Shown here in pieces: positions 44,018 through 52,707 of a DNA stretch of 64,000 bases. The first letter of the stretch is position 1, and the number at the start of each line of letters is the position of its first letter. Made by a program: the position numbers and the translations under genes. The notes under the pieces are model-generated. The model saw only the letters and a list, made by a program, of their open reading frames with translations. It did no database searches and was not told the DNA's origin. This DNA is from Rhizobium sp. BK251. Lineage in GTDB: Bacteria; Pseudomonadota; Alphaproteobacteria; Rhizobiales; Rhizobiaceae. The stretch covers positions 94,658 to 158,657 of the forward strand of contig NZ_SLUQ01000013.1 in the NCBI RefSeq assembly GCF_004345245.1, written 5' to 3'.

Positions 44018-45174
44018 TGGACCTGCTCCTGATACTCACCTACGCCGCCATCTGCTGGACGATCTTCAAGGTATTCAGGATACCGGTGAACCAGTGGACG
44101 CTCGCCACGGCTGTCCTCGGCGGTATCTTCCTCATCGCCGGGCTGCTGCTCATCATGAGCTACAACCATCCCTATTCGAGTGACGCGCGCATCTATTTCA
44201 CGTCCGCGCCGGTAATCCCGACAGTCGGCGGCCAGGTCGTGGAAGTGCCGGTCCAGCCAAATACGCCGCTCAAGAAGGGCGACGTGCTCTTCCGGATCGA
44301 TCCGCGTCCCTATCAGTTCACCGTTGACCAGAAGCAAGCGGCGCTTGCAGAGGCCAAGCAGGCCGTGCTCCAGCTGAAGGCTGCCCTCGATGGCGCAAAC
44401 TCTGCGGTCGCGGGGGCGGAAGCTTCGCGAGACCGTGCCCTGCAGAGCTTCCAGCGCGTCGAGCAGTCGAACGAAAATGCGAAGGCGAGCGGCAGGGCGG
44501 CAGTCTATTCGGAGCTCGAGGTCGATAACCGGCGCGGCATCTACCTGACTGCCGAGGCCGCGGCCGATACCGCTCGCGCCCAGGCAATGCAGGCACAGCT
44601 CGCCTATGAGGCCGAGATCAACGGCACCAATCCAACTGTCGCGCGGCTTGAGGCCGAGCTTGGGAATGCCGAGTACGAACTCGACCAGACTACTGTTCGC
44701 GCGCCGAGCGACGGCTACGTCACGCAGGTATTCCTCCGTCCCGGCATGATGGCCAACCCGTTGCCTCTGCGTCCCGTCATGGTCTTCATCAACAACGAGG
44801 ACAGGATGTTGGGCGCCGCCTTCATTCAGAATTCGTTGCAGCGCGTTCGCGTCGGCGACGAGGCCGAGGTGGCATTCAAGGCGGTGCCGGGGAGGATATT
44901 CAAGGCCCGCGTGGAGCAAGTCATCGACGTCATGGCACAGGGACAACTCCAGCCGAGCGGGGCACTGATTGATCCACAATCGCCCGAGAGGCTTCCGCCC
45001 GGCCAGACGCTCGCAAGCATCAAGGTGCTCGACAATACGGATGAGTATCAGCTTCCGGGCGGCGTCGTCGCAAGCGTCGCAGTCTACACTGATCACTGGC
45101 ATCACGTCGCCGTGCTCAGGAAGGTACTGCTCCGGATGAGCAGCTGGATGAACTTCGTGTTCCTGGAGCACTGA
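44017..45174 (+). CDS. HlyD-family membrane fusion protein (YiaV-like)
   Basis: This 385-residue protein has membrane segments near residues 3-20 and 27-47, then a biotinyl-lipoyl-like half-motif (VGGQVVEVPVQPNTPLKKGD). A long helical hairpin follows (about 105-215), then the second half-motif (VRAPSDGYVTQVFLRPGMMA) and a beta-barrel domain. It bridges the inner membrane to the outer-membrane side in efflux systems. No pump or outer-membrane channel gene is adjacent, so it may work with the DUF3302 protein or with partners encoded elsewhere. Confidence 0.9.
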   Translation: MDLLLILTYAAICWTIFKVFRIPVNQWTLATAVLGGIFLIAGLLLIMSYNHPYSSDARIYFTSAPVIPTVGGQVVEVPVQPNTPLKKGDVLFRIDPRPYQFTVDQKQAALAEAKQAVLQLKAALDGANSAVAGAEASRDRALQSFQRVEQSNENAKASGRAAVYSELEVDNRRGIYLTAEAAADTARAQAMQAQLAYEAEINGTNPTVARLEAELGNAEYELDQTTVRAPSDGYVTQVFLRPGMMANPLPLRPVMVFINNEDRMLGAAFIQNSLQRVRVGDEAEVAFKAVPGRIFKARVEQVIDVMAQGQLQPSGALIDPQSPERLPPGQTLASIKVLDNTDEYQLPGGVVASVAVYTDHWHHVAVLRKVLLRMSSWMNFVFLEH

Positions 45175-45256
45175 AATAAGCCGAACGGCGCGCATTGCGG
45201 GGTTCAGCTGCCTGGCCAGATGGCGGCAAACTCCGAATGCCAGAGGGAGAGCTCAG

Positions 45257-46975
45257 TTGACCGAAAGCTTCGGCGTGCCGATGTTCAGGGGCTTTGCCGG
45301 GTTCCAGAAGAGCTGGCTGCGAAGCGACATTCCCGCGGGACTGTCGATCGCGGCCGTTGGCCTGCCCAGTGCAATCGCCTATCCGGTCATCGCCGGCTTG
45401 CCGCCGGAAACGGGCATCTATGCCAGCATCGTCGCCCCGATCGCCTACGCGTTCTTCGGACCGTCCCGCTTGCTCGTCGTTGGCCCCGACGCCGCAACGA
45501 TGACGGTGCTTGCAGCCGCCATGGCAGCAATCATCGCCGCCGAACCGGCAGCCGCCGGCGTGGACCGCGTCGCCATAGCTTCCGCATTGGCAATCGGCGT
45601 CGGGGTGTTCTGCATTGCCGCCAGGCTGCTGCGGCTCGGCGTGCTGGCAAGCTTCCTTTCCCGCCCGATCCTTGTCGGCTTCTTTGCCGGGGTCTCGGTC
45701 TCGATCCTCGTCGGCCAGATCAGCCGCTTCACCGGCGTGAAGATGGAGACCGACGGGCTGGTCGCACCGATCGTCGAGATACTGCGCAAGAGCGCCCTGA
45801 TCCACTGGCCGTCGCTCGCCTTCGGCCTCGCGATGTTCGCACTGCTCTGGTTCGCCAAGGCGATCAATTTCAGGGTGCCGGGTCCCATTCTCGTGGTCGT
45901 TGTCGCGGTCATTCTTTCAGCCCTCTTCAATTTCGAAGGCCATGGCATCGCGGTCGTGGGCGACATACCGCACGGCCTGCCTGCCCTGTCCTTGCCCGCT
46001 CTGCAGGAGATGCCGCTGGCCCAGATCGTACTGGGCTCGGCCGCGGTCTTCCTCGTCAGCTTCGGAGCTGGAATCGTGACAGCACGCAGCTTTGGCGCGC
46101 GCACCCGGCAGGAGGTGGACGCCAATCAGGAGTTGATCGGCATCGGAGCCGCCAACATCGCTCCTGGCCTTTTCGGCTCCTTTCCCATCAGCGTGTCGGA
46201 TTCGAGAACCGCCATAAACCTCGCGACCGGCGGCGTTTCGCAGGCGGCAGGCCTCGTGTCCGCCGCCGCACTGATTGCCGTCCTCATCTTTCTGCACGGC
46301 GCCCTTCGCATTTTGCCCCTTCCCGCCCTTGCCGCGATCCTGGCAGCCGCCGCAATCAGCCTCATCGACGTCCAGGAACTGAGAAAGGTGTGGCGCATAA
46401 GCCGAATGGAATTCGTCTTCGCCCTCATCGCCATGTGGGGGGCCATCAGCCTCGGCGTCCTCAATGGCGTGATCGTCGCGATCGCGGCAACGCTGGTCTA
46501 CCTGCTGCGCAAGACCATGTTCCCGCGCCACGCGCTGCTCGGACGCGTCGAGGGCCGCGACGGCTTCTTCGAGATAGGCCGGGTGCCTGAAGCGCGCGCA
46601 GTGGAAGGGATCGCAATCTGCCTGATCCAGGGCAGCATTCTTTTCTACAGTGCGGACTATGTGCGCACGAGACTGCAGGAGATCGGCAGCGAGCTTCCGG
46701 CGGGCACTAACTTTCTTGTCCTGGATGCGGGTTACATCAATCACATCGACAGTACCGGTGCGGGCGCGCTCGACAATCTCGTCGAGACGCTTGCGGCGCA
46801 ACACCTGACGCTTGCGATCGCCGATCTCAACGAGGAGAACCGCGACATCCTCGACCGCGCCGGCGTCGTCAAAGTGATCGGAGCCGACAACCTCTTCAAC
46901 GACAAGGAGGAGGCAGTGCGCATGCTGACCCAACGACAGGAACAACAAGCAGGCCGGGCGTCACCTACGGCATAG
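45257..46975 (+). CDS. SulP-family anion transporter with C-terminal STAS domain
   Basis: This 572-residue protein has about ten to twelve membrane spans in its first ~400 residues. The SulP motif PETGIYASIVAPIAYAFFGP sits near residues 55-75, followed by LLVVGPDAATMTVLA. The cytoplasmic STAS domain lies at about 450-560 (VLDAGYINHIDSTGAGALDN). The likely start is TTG at 45257 after GAGGGAGA; an ATG at 45281 is possible. SulP proteins move sulfate, bicarbonate, C4-dicarboxylates or other anions, and the substrate is not readable here. Confidence 0.92.
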   Translation: MTESFGVPMFRGFAGFQKSWLRSDIPAGLSIAAVGLPSAIAYPVIAGLPPETGIYASIVAPIAYAFFGPSRLLVVGPDAATMTVLAAAMAAIIAAEPAAAGVDRVAIASALAIGVGVFCIAARLLRLGVLASFLSRPILVGFFAGVSVSILVGQISRFTGVKMETDGLVAPIVEILRKSALIHWPSLAFGLAMFALLWFAKAINFRVPGPILVVVVAVILSALFNFEGHGIAVVGDIPHGLPALSLPALQEMPLAQIVLGSAAVFLVSFGAGIVTARSFGARTRQEVDANQELIGIGAANIAPGLFGSFPISVSDSRTAINLATGGVSQAAGLVSAAALIAVLIFLHGALRILPLPALAAILAAAAISLIDVQELRKVWRISRMEFVFALIAMWGAISLGVLNGVIVAIAATLVYLLRKTMFPRHALLGRVEGRDGFFEIGRVPEARAVEGIAICLIQGSILFYSADYVRTRLQEIGSELPAGTNFLVLDAGYINHIDSTGAGALDNLVETLAAQHLTLAIADLNEENRDILDRAGVVKVIGADNLFNDKEEAVRMLTQRQEQQAGRASPTA

Positions 46976-47002
46976 GAAGCGGCGCCAAAAAGGGAGGAAA
47001 CC

Positions 47003-47842
47003 ATGAACAAGACGTTCGATCCGGAACACGAGGGTGCGGCAACGGAAGAGAAAGAGAAGAAGAAAAAGAACAAGTCCTGGGACTACGAGAAAGAGCTGAA
47101 GCGCCTTCAGGTCGAGCTGGCGCATCTCCAGGCATGGGTCAAGAAATCAGGCGCCAGGGTCGTGGTCGTCTTCGAAGGACGCGACGCCGCCGGCAAGGGC
47201 GGCATGATCAAGCGCATAACGGAGAAGGTCAGCCCCCGCGTCTTTCGCGTCGTGGCCCTGCCCGCCCCGACCGACCGGGAGAAGTCGCAGATATACATGC
47301 AGCGCTACATTGCCCACCTGCCCGCCGCGGGCGAAATCGTCATCTTCGATCGCAGTTGGTACAACAGGGCGGGTGTCGACCGCGTCATGGGCTTCTGCAG
47401 CGAGAAGAAAGCCCAGCGCTTCCTCGAACTGGCACCCCGCTTCGAAGCCGCAATCGTCGAGAGTGGCGTAATTCTGCTGAAGTATTTCCTGACGGTCGGC
47501 GAGGAGGAACAGGCGCGGCGCTTCAAGCGCAGGATCGACGATCCCGTGCGTCAGTGGAAGCTCAGCCCGATGGACGTCGAGTCCTACCAGCGTTGGTGGG
47601 ACTATACGCGGGCCTATGACGAGATGATCCGCATGACCGACAGCAATCATGCGCCCTGGTGGATCGTCCCGTCAGACGACAAGGAGCGCGCCCGGATCAA
47701 CTGCATTTCGCATCTTCTGCGCTCGATACCCTACGAGCGCGTGAAGTTCCAGGCGCCCGACCTTGGCAAGCGCCAGAAGCGCCCTGGCGACTATGTCGAT
47801 GACCAGAGCATCCGGCATGTCGTCCCGGACCTGACGACCTGA
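47003..47842 (+). CDS. ppk2: Polyphosphate kinase 2 (PPK2 class I)
   Basis: This 279-residue enzyme has a Lys/Glu-rich N-terminal tail. Walker A is GRDAAGKGG (59-67), the lid region contains ALPAPTDREKSQIYMQRYI, Walker B is IFDRSWYNR (about 114-122), and the C-terminal part is VPSDDKERARINCISHLL. It moves phosphate between polyphosphate and nucleoside diphosphates, preferentially making ATP or GTP from polyP in this class. It lies close after the SulP gene (GGGAGG site) and before an AI-2E-family gene, in a stress and energy block. Confidence 0.94.
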   Translation: MNKTFDPEHEGAATEEKEKKKKNKSWDYEKELKRLQVELAHLQAWVKKSGARVVVVFEGRDAAGKGGMIKRITEKVSPRVFRVVALPAPTDREKSQIYMQRYIAHLPAAGEIVIFDRSWYNRAGVDRVMGFCSEKKAQRFLELAPRFEAAIVESGVILLKYFLTVGEEEQARRFKRRIDDPVRQWKLSPMDVESYQRWWDYTRAYDEMIRMTDSNHAPWWIVPSDDKERARINCISHLLRSIPYERVKFQAPDLGKRQKRPGDYVDDQSIRHVVPDLTT

Positions 47843-47909
47843 GTATGCCGACGGAGCACTCCCGGCGAGGATGAACGGCACTCGATCACGGGTGCAGAAA
47901 GAAGAGGTT

Positions 47910-49064
47910 ATGGAGCACGTGCCGGCCGATACAGCACCACCTTCCTCACCCGCCCCGCTTTCGATCGAGACGCGGGCGAGCGATCTGGTGCGGCTCGGTA
48001 TCATCGCCCTCTTCATCTACTGGTCCATTCGCCTGATTGCGCCGTTCGCGGTGATAGCGATCTGGGCGGCTATTCTGGCCATTGCGCTCTTTCCGCTCTT
48101 CGAGATGCTTTCGAAACTTTTCGGGGGCCGCCGCATTCCGGCGGCGACGCTGATCGTGGTCGCCTGCCTCCTTCTCATTATCGCTCCGCTGGCGCTTGTC
48201 GCCACGAATTTCGCGGACGCGGCCCATGGCGTGATTGCCAGGTTGGAAAGCGGCAACTTCACATTGCCGTCCGCCCCGGAAGGCCTGCGCGATTGGCCCG
48301 TGGTGGGAGAGTATCTCTACACGGCATGGAACCAGACCGCGAACAATCTGGCCGCGGCACTTGTAAAGTTTAAGGAACCCCTCCTGCAGGTTGCCGGCAA
48401 ACTCATCGTGTGGCTGGCCTCGATCGGCGGCGGCGTGCTGAGCTTCATGGCATCGATCGTCTTTTGCGGCGTCTTGATGGCGATGGGGCCGCGCCTCGGC
48501 TCGGGAGTGATGATGATTGCAAGACGCCTCGCCGGCGAAAAGGGCATCGGCTTTGCCAAGCTGGCCGGGGCGACGGTGCGCAATGTCTCCAGGGGCGTGA
48601 TCGGCGTAGCACTTCTTCAAGCGCTTCTCTGCGGCCTCATCTTCGTTGTCTTCGACCTGCCTGCCAGAGGCGCCCTGACCTTTCTCGTCTTCATGCTCTG
48701 CCTGATGCAGATCGGTCCCGCCCTGATACTTATCCCCGTCATCATCTGGGCGTGGTTTTCCTGGTCCTTCCTGATGGCACTCGTGTTCACGGTCGTGCTG
48801 ATCCCGGTGATGCTGATTGACAATATCCTGAAGCCGATCCTCATCTCCCGCGGCCTTTCGACGCCGATGCCTGTTATACTCATCGGGGTGATCGGAGGTA
48901 CACTGTCCTACGGGCTGATCGGTCTGTTCCTGGGTCCGATCGTGCTCAGCGTATTCTACGAACTCCTGCAGGCATGGGTCTGGGACGCGCCGCCACCGGA
49001 TCAACTCCAGCGGGAAGCCGGGCCTCAGCCGATGGCCGCACAGGGCGAAGGCGCGCAGCCATGA
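47910..49064 (+). CDS. AI-2E transporter-family membrane protein (UPF0118)
   Basis: This 384-residue protein has about eight hydrophobic segments in the usual order of the AI-2E/TqsA/PerM family: an N-terminal pair, a soluble loop (about 80-160), then a membrane-rich C-terminal half with ISRGLSTPMPVILIGVIGGT and YGLIGLFLGPIVLSVFYELL. Members export small molecules or act as Na+/H+ antiporters. A quorum-signal role is not implied. The ATG at 47910 is preferred over one at 47871 because of the upstream GAAAGAAGAGG. Confidence 0.87.
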   Translation: MEHVPADTAPPSSPAPLSIETRASDLVRLGIIALFIYWSIRLIAPFAVIAIWAAILAIALFPLFEMLSKLFGGRRIPAATLIVVACLLLIIAPLALVATNFADAAHGVIARLESGNFTLPSAPEGLRDWPVVGEYLYTAWNQTANNLAAALVKFKEPLLQVAGKLIVWLASIGGGVLSFMASIVFCGVLMAMGPRLGSGVMMIARRLAGEKGIGFAKLAGATVRNVSRGVIGVALLQALLCGLIFVVFDLPARGALTFLVFMLCLMQIGPALILIPVIIWAWFSWSFLMALVFTVVLIPVMLIDNILKPILISRGLSTPMPVILIGVIGGTLSYGLIGLFLGPIVLSVFYELLQAWVWDAPPPDQLQREAGPQPMAAQGEGAQP

Positions 49065-49227
49065 GCGATGCAAGCAGCATTCGCGGGGCCGTTCCTCCTC
49101 ACCGCCTTCCGCCGATCGTTGCGGCGCGAAGCCCGCCGCGCGTCCAAGCGGAGTTTGGAAGCGCACGGATATGTCAACTTCCCACGGGCGAGAATTGGCG
49201 CCCCGAACCAAACCGGAGTGAGCGGCG

Positions 49228-49884
49228 ATGCGCGTCAAGGATGTAATGACGGCCAAGGTCGTCACGGTGTCATCGGACAGCAGTGTCAGGCAGGCTGCCG
49301 AGATCATGCTGGCCTACCATATCAGCGGCGTTCCGGTCATTGATGGCGACGGCCGGCTGGTCGGGATGATCAGCGAGGGCGATCTGATACGCAGGACGGA
49401 ACTCGGAGCCGTTGTTCCGTCCGGAAGCGATGAGCAGCCTCTTTCTGCGGCCGAGCGCGCCAATGCGTACATAAAGCGCACCTCCTGGCGGGTGGGCGAC
49501 GCCATGACCGCCGATCTCGTGGCAGCAGAGGAAGACACCCCGTTGACGCAGGTGGCAAGTCTCATGGAGAAGCGTCGCGTCAAGCGCATTCCCGTCCTCA
49601 GGGACGGTCAGCTGGTCGGCATCGTCAGCCGCGCCGATCTTCTTCAGGCGATCATCACCGCCAGAAAGGATGAGACCGCCGCGGGAGACGACGCCATCCA
49701 GCGCAGCATCGCGATCCGGTTGCGCGAAAACACAGGCCTCGAAGGGCAGGACGTGACCGTCACTGTTTCAGACGGCATCGTGCATCTCTGGGGGAAGATC
49801 GAGACGGAGGAGTGCAGAAGAGCGGCACGCGTCGTTGCGGAAGGCGTTCGCGGCGTAAGAGGCGTGGTGGAGCACCTTTCCTAG
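49228..49884 (+). CDS. CBS-domain protein with C-terminal BON domain
   Basis: This 218-residue protein has two CBS motifs forming a Bateman pair (about 1-60 and 88-145: VKDVMTAKVVTVSSDSSVRQ and GDAMTADLVAAEEDTPLTQV). A BON domain follows (about 155-218, VTVTVSDGIVHLWGKIETEE). The CBS pair would bind adenine nucleotides, while BON domains bind membranes or phospholipids. A cytoplasmic energy-sensing role is a fair guess. It starts at an ATG after CGGAGTGAGCGGCG and stands before the glycogen phosphorylase gene. Confidence 0.92.
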   Translation: MRVKDVMTAKVVTVSSDSSVRQAAEIMLAYHISGVPVIDGDGRLVGMISEGDLIRRTELGAVVPSGSDEQPLSAAERANAYIKRTSWRVGDAMTADLVAAEEDTPLTQVASLMEKRRVKRIPVLRDGQLVGIVSRADLLQAIITARKDETAAGDDAIQRSIAIRLRENTGLEGQDVTVTVSDGIVHLWGKIETEECRRAARVVAEGVRGVRGVVEHLS

Positions 49885-50023
49885 CTTGTGACGGCGACGC
49901 CGCCTGAGCAAGAGGCGGCCAGCCGCAGGAAGCGCATGCGCAGAGACGGGACGAGGCCGATGATCGGCAGCGCAAGGGGGCAGGATCGCCGGCGCGGCCG
50001 GCATCCGGAAGGGGAGATCGGAC

Positions 50024-52534
50024 GTGTCAAACGAGCAGCGAGCGACCGAGGCGCATTATCCGCACCAGCCGGCGCCAGACGACATGATGAGGGAGTACGG
50101 TTGCGGCCCGATCAAGTTCACCGGCAGCGACGATGCCCTCTATGAACGCCATCTCCTGTTCGACAACGTGGTCGCGCCCGCTGATATCGGATGCCGCGAG
50201 CAATATGAGGCGATCGCCCGTGCCGTTCGCGACATCCTCTCCCAGCGCTGGCTGCAGACCGAGGAGACCTACGGTCGCGTCAATCCGAAACGGATCTACT
50301 ATCTTTCCATGGAGTTCCTCATCGGCCGCTCGCTAAGCAACAATATCGTCAATCTCCTGCTCGAGCCGCTCGCCAAGAAGTTCCTCCACGAGCATAAGGT
50401 GGATGAACTCGCCATGCTCGCCGAGGAGCCCGATGCGGGGCTGGGAAATGGCGGCCTCGGCAGGCTGGCTGCGTGCTTTCTCGACTCGATGGCGACGATG
50501 CAGTTGCCAGGCATGGGATACGGACTGCGTTACGAATACGGCATCTTCCGGCAGACGATCGTCAATGGCTGGCAGAGCGAGCAACCCGACAACTGGCTGC
50601 GCAGGCCGGACCCCTGGGAGATAGAGCGCCCGGAGGAGGCCGTCACGGTCAGGTTCGGCTGCTCCTTCGAGGTGCGGGCCGGCAGCTTGCATATCGTCGA
50701 GGGCGTACCGTCGAACCTGATCGGCATTCCCTGCGACAGACCGGTCGTCGGCTATGGAGGCAAGACGATAAATACCCTGCGGCTCTGGGCTTCCGCAGCC
50801 CCCGATACGTTCGACTTCCAGGCATTCAGCGCCGGCGAGTTCGTCAGCGCCCTGGCCGAGCGACTGACGGCAGAGACGGTTACGCGCGTTCTCTACCCGG
50901 ATGACTCGACGAGCATGGGACAGGGCCTGCGCTTCGTTCAGGAATATTTCCTTGTTGCGTGTTCTCTCGCAGACCTGGTGCGGCGCTTCCGCCAAGGCAA
51001 CTCGGACTGGAAGGACTTGCCCGACAAGGTCGCAATCCAGCTGAACGATACGCATCCGAGCCTCTCGGTGGCCGAACTGATGCGCATCCTTCTCGACGAG
51101 GCTGGCCTTGGCTGGGACGAGGCATGGGACATCACCAGACGGAGCCTTGCCTACACCAACCACACGCTGCTTCCCGAAGCTTTGGAGAGGTGGCCGCTTC
51201 GCTGGTTCGAGCTGATGATGCCGAGACATCTGGAGATCATCCTCGAGATCGACCGCAGGCTAGGCGATGAAGTGCGCGCCCGATGGCCGGGAGACAATGA
51301 CCGCCTTCGGCGCATAAGCATTGTCGAGCAGGGGCAGCAGCCGTTGGTCCGGATGGCGCATCTCGCCATCGTCGGTTCCCACAGCACCAATGGCGTCGCA
51401 GCGATCCATTCGCGGCTATTGCGCGAGTCGACCGTCAAGGACCTCGCCGATCTCTTTCCGGAACGGTTCAACAACAAGACGAACGGCATCACGCCGCGCC
51501 GCTGGCTGCTCCTCGCCAATCCCGGCCTCGCGAGCTGCATCACCGATGCGATCGGCGACCGCTGGATCACTGATATGGCGGAGCTCGAGAGGCTGAAACC
51601 GCTTGCCGGCGACCGCGGGTTCGTCGCGGCGGTGCGCCTTGCCAAGCGCGAGGCCAAGCTGCGTTTCGCCCACTGGCTGAAGTCGAGCTCCGGGATCGTC
51701 GTGGATACGAGCACGATCTTCGACAGCCAGGTGAAGCGTATTCACGAATACAAGCGACAGCTGCTGAACGGGCTGCGGATAGTGGCGCTCTACCATCGGC
51801 TCAAAGAGAATCCGAACATGGACATGCCGCCGCGCACGTTCTTCTTCTCGGGAAAGGCCGCGCCCGCCTATCATGTGGCGAAGCTCATCATCAAGTTCCT
51901 GAACAACCTTGCCGCCACGATCGACGGCGATCCCGCGATGCGCGGCCGCTTGCGGGTCGTATTCCTTCCGGAATATTGCGTGTCCCTGGCCGAGCGCCTC
52001 ATTCCCGCAAGCGACGTGTCGAACCAGATCTCCACCGCGGGCTACGAAGCCAGCGGCACCAGCAACATGAAGTTCATGATGAACGGAGCGCTGACCATCG
52101 GCACGCGCGATGGCGCAACGATCGAGATGGCCGAGGCCGCGGGGGAGGAAAACTTCTTCCTTTTCGGCCTTACCGCGGAGCAAGTCGCCGCAAGCCGTGG
52201 CTGGTACAATCCCGGATGGCACTATGACAACGAGCCGGAGACCCGTGCCGTTCTCGATCTCATCCTGTCAGGCCAGTTCTGCCGCTACGAGCCCGAAGTC
52301 GTGGATGCGCTGCGCAACGTCCTTCTGGTGGGTGGAGACACCTACAGGCATCTGGCGGATCTGACGTCCTATATGGATGCGGACCTGCGCCTTCAGTCTC
52401 TCTACGGCGATCAAGTCGCCTGGACGGGCAAGGCTATCTTGAACATCGCCAGTTCGGGACGGTTCTCGAGCGATCGCACCATTACGGACTACGCCAATGA
52501 TATCTGGGGCGCGAAGCCATGCCCCCTCGCCTAG
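50024..52534 (+). CDS. glgP: Glycogen/starch/alpha-glucan phosphorylase
   Basis: This 836-residue enzyme starts at GTG after GAAGGGGAGATCGGAC. It carries LSMEFLIGRSLSNNIVNL, the substrate region GLGNGGLGRLAACFLDSMAT and the PLP-lysine K683 in SGTSNMKFMMNGALTIGT. It releases glucose-1-phosphate from glycogen in the cytoplasm. Length and motifs are full. It lies upstream of a phosphoketolase (173-base gap), so stored glucan could be routed into acetyl-phosphate formation. Confidence 0.95.
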   Translation: MSNEQRATEAHYPHQPAPDDMMREYGCGPIKFTGSDDALYERHLLFDNVVAPADIGCREQYEAIARAVRDILSQRWLQTEETYGRVNPKRIYYLSMEFLIGRSLSNNIVNLLLEPLAKKFLHEHKVDELAMLAEEPDAGLGNGGLGRLAACFLDSMATMQLPGMGYGLRYEYGIFRQTIVNGWQSEQPDNWLRRPDPWEIERPEEAVTVRFGCSFEVRAGSLHIVEGVPSNLIGIPCDRPVVGYGGKTINTLRLWASAAPDTFDFQAFSAGEFVSALAERLTAETVTRVLYPDDSTSMGQGLRFVQEYFLVACSLADLVRRFRQGNSDWKDLPDKVAIQLNDTHPSLSVAELMRILLDEAGLGWDEAWDITRRSLAYTNHTLLPEALERWPLRWFELMMPRHLEIILEIDRRLGDEVRARWPGDNDRLRRISIVEQGQQPLVRMAHLAIVGSHSTNGVAAIHSRLLRESTVKDLADLFPERFNNKTNGITPRRWLLLANPGLASCITDAIGDRWITDMAELERLKPLAGDRGFVAAVRLAKREAKLRFAHWLKSSSGIVVDTSTIFDSQVKRIHEYKRQLLNGLRIVALYHRLKENPNMDMPPRTFFFSGKAAPAYHVAKLIIKFLNNLAATIDGDPAMRGRLRVVFLPEYCVSLAERLIPASDVSNQISTAGYEASGTSNMKFMMNGALTIGTRDGATIEMAEAAGEENFFLFGLTAEQVAASRGWYNPGWHYDNEPETRAVLDLILSGQFCRYEPEVVDALRNVLLVGGDTYRHLADLTSYMDADLRLQSLYGDQVAWTGKAILNIASSGRFSSDRTITDYANDIWGAKPCPLA

Positions 52535-52707
52535 AGTATCTCCATCTGTCCCCGGTCAGGTGAGAGAACGACTGCGAATAGCGAATGAGGACGCGCCGGC
52601 CATATCTTCAACAGGGTAGACCGTGGCCTGGGCGCAGACGAGAATGCCACCTGGAGTTTGACAAGCACTATTGTGAAGCACTGTCCATATCGATGAGGAG
52701 ACCCCCG

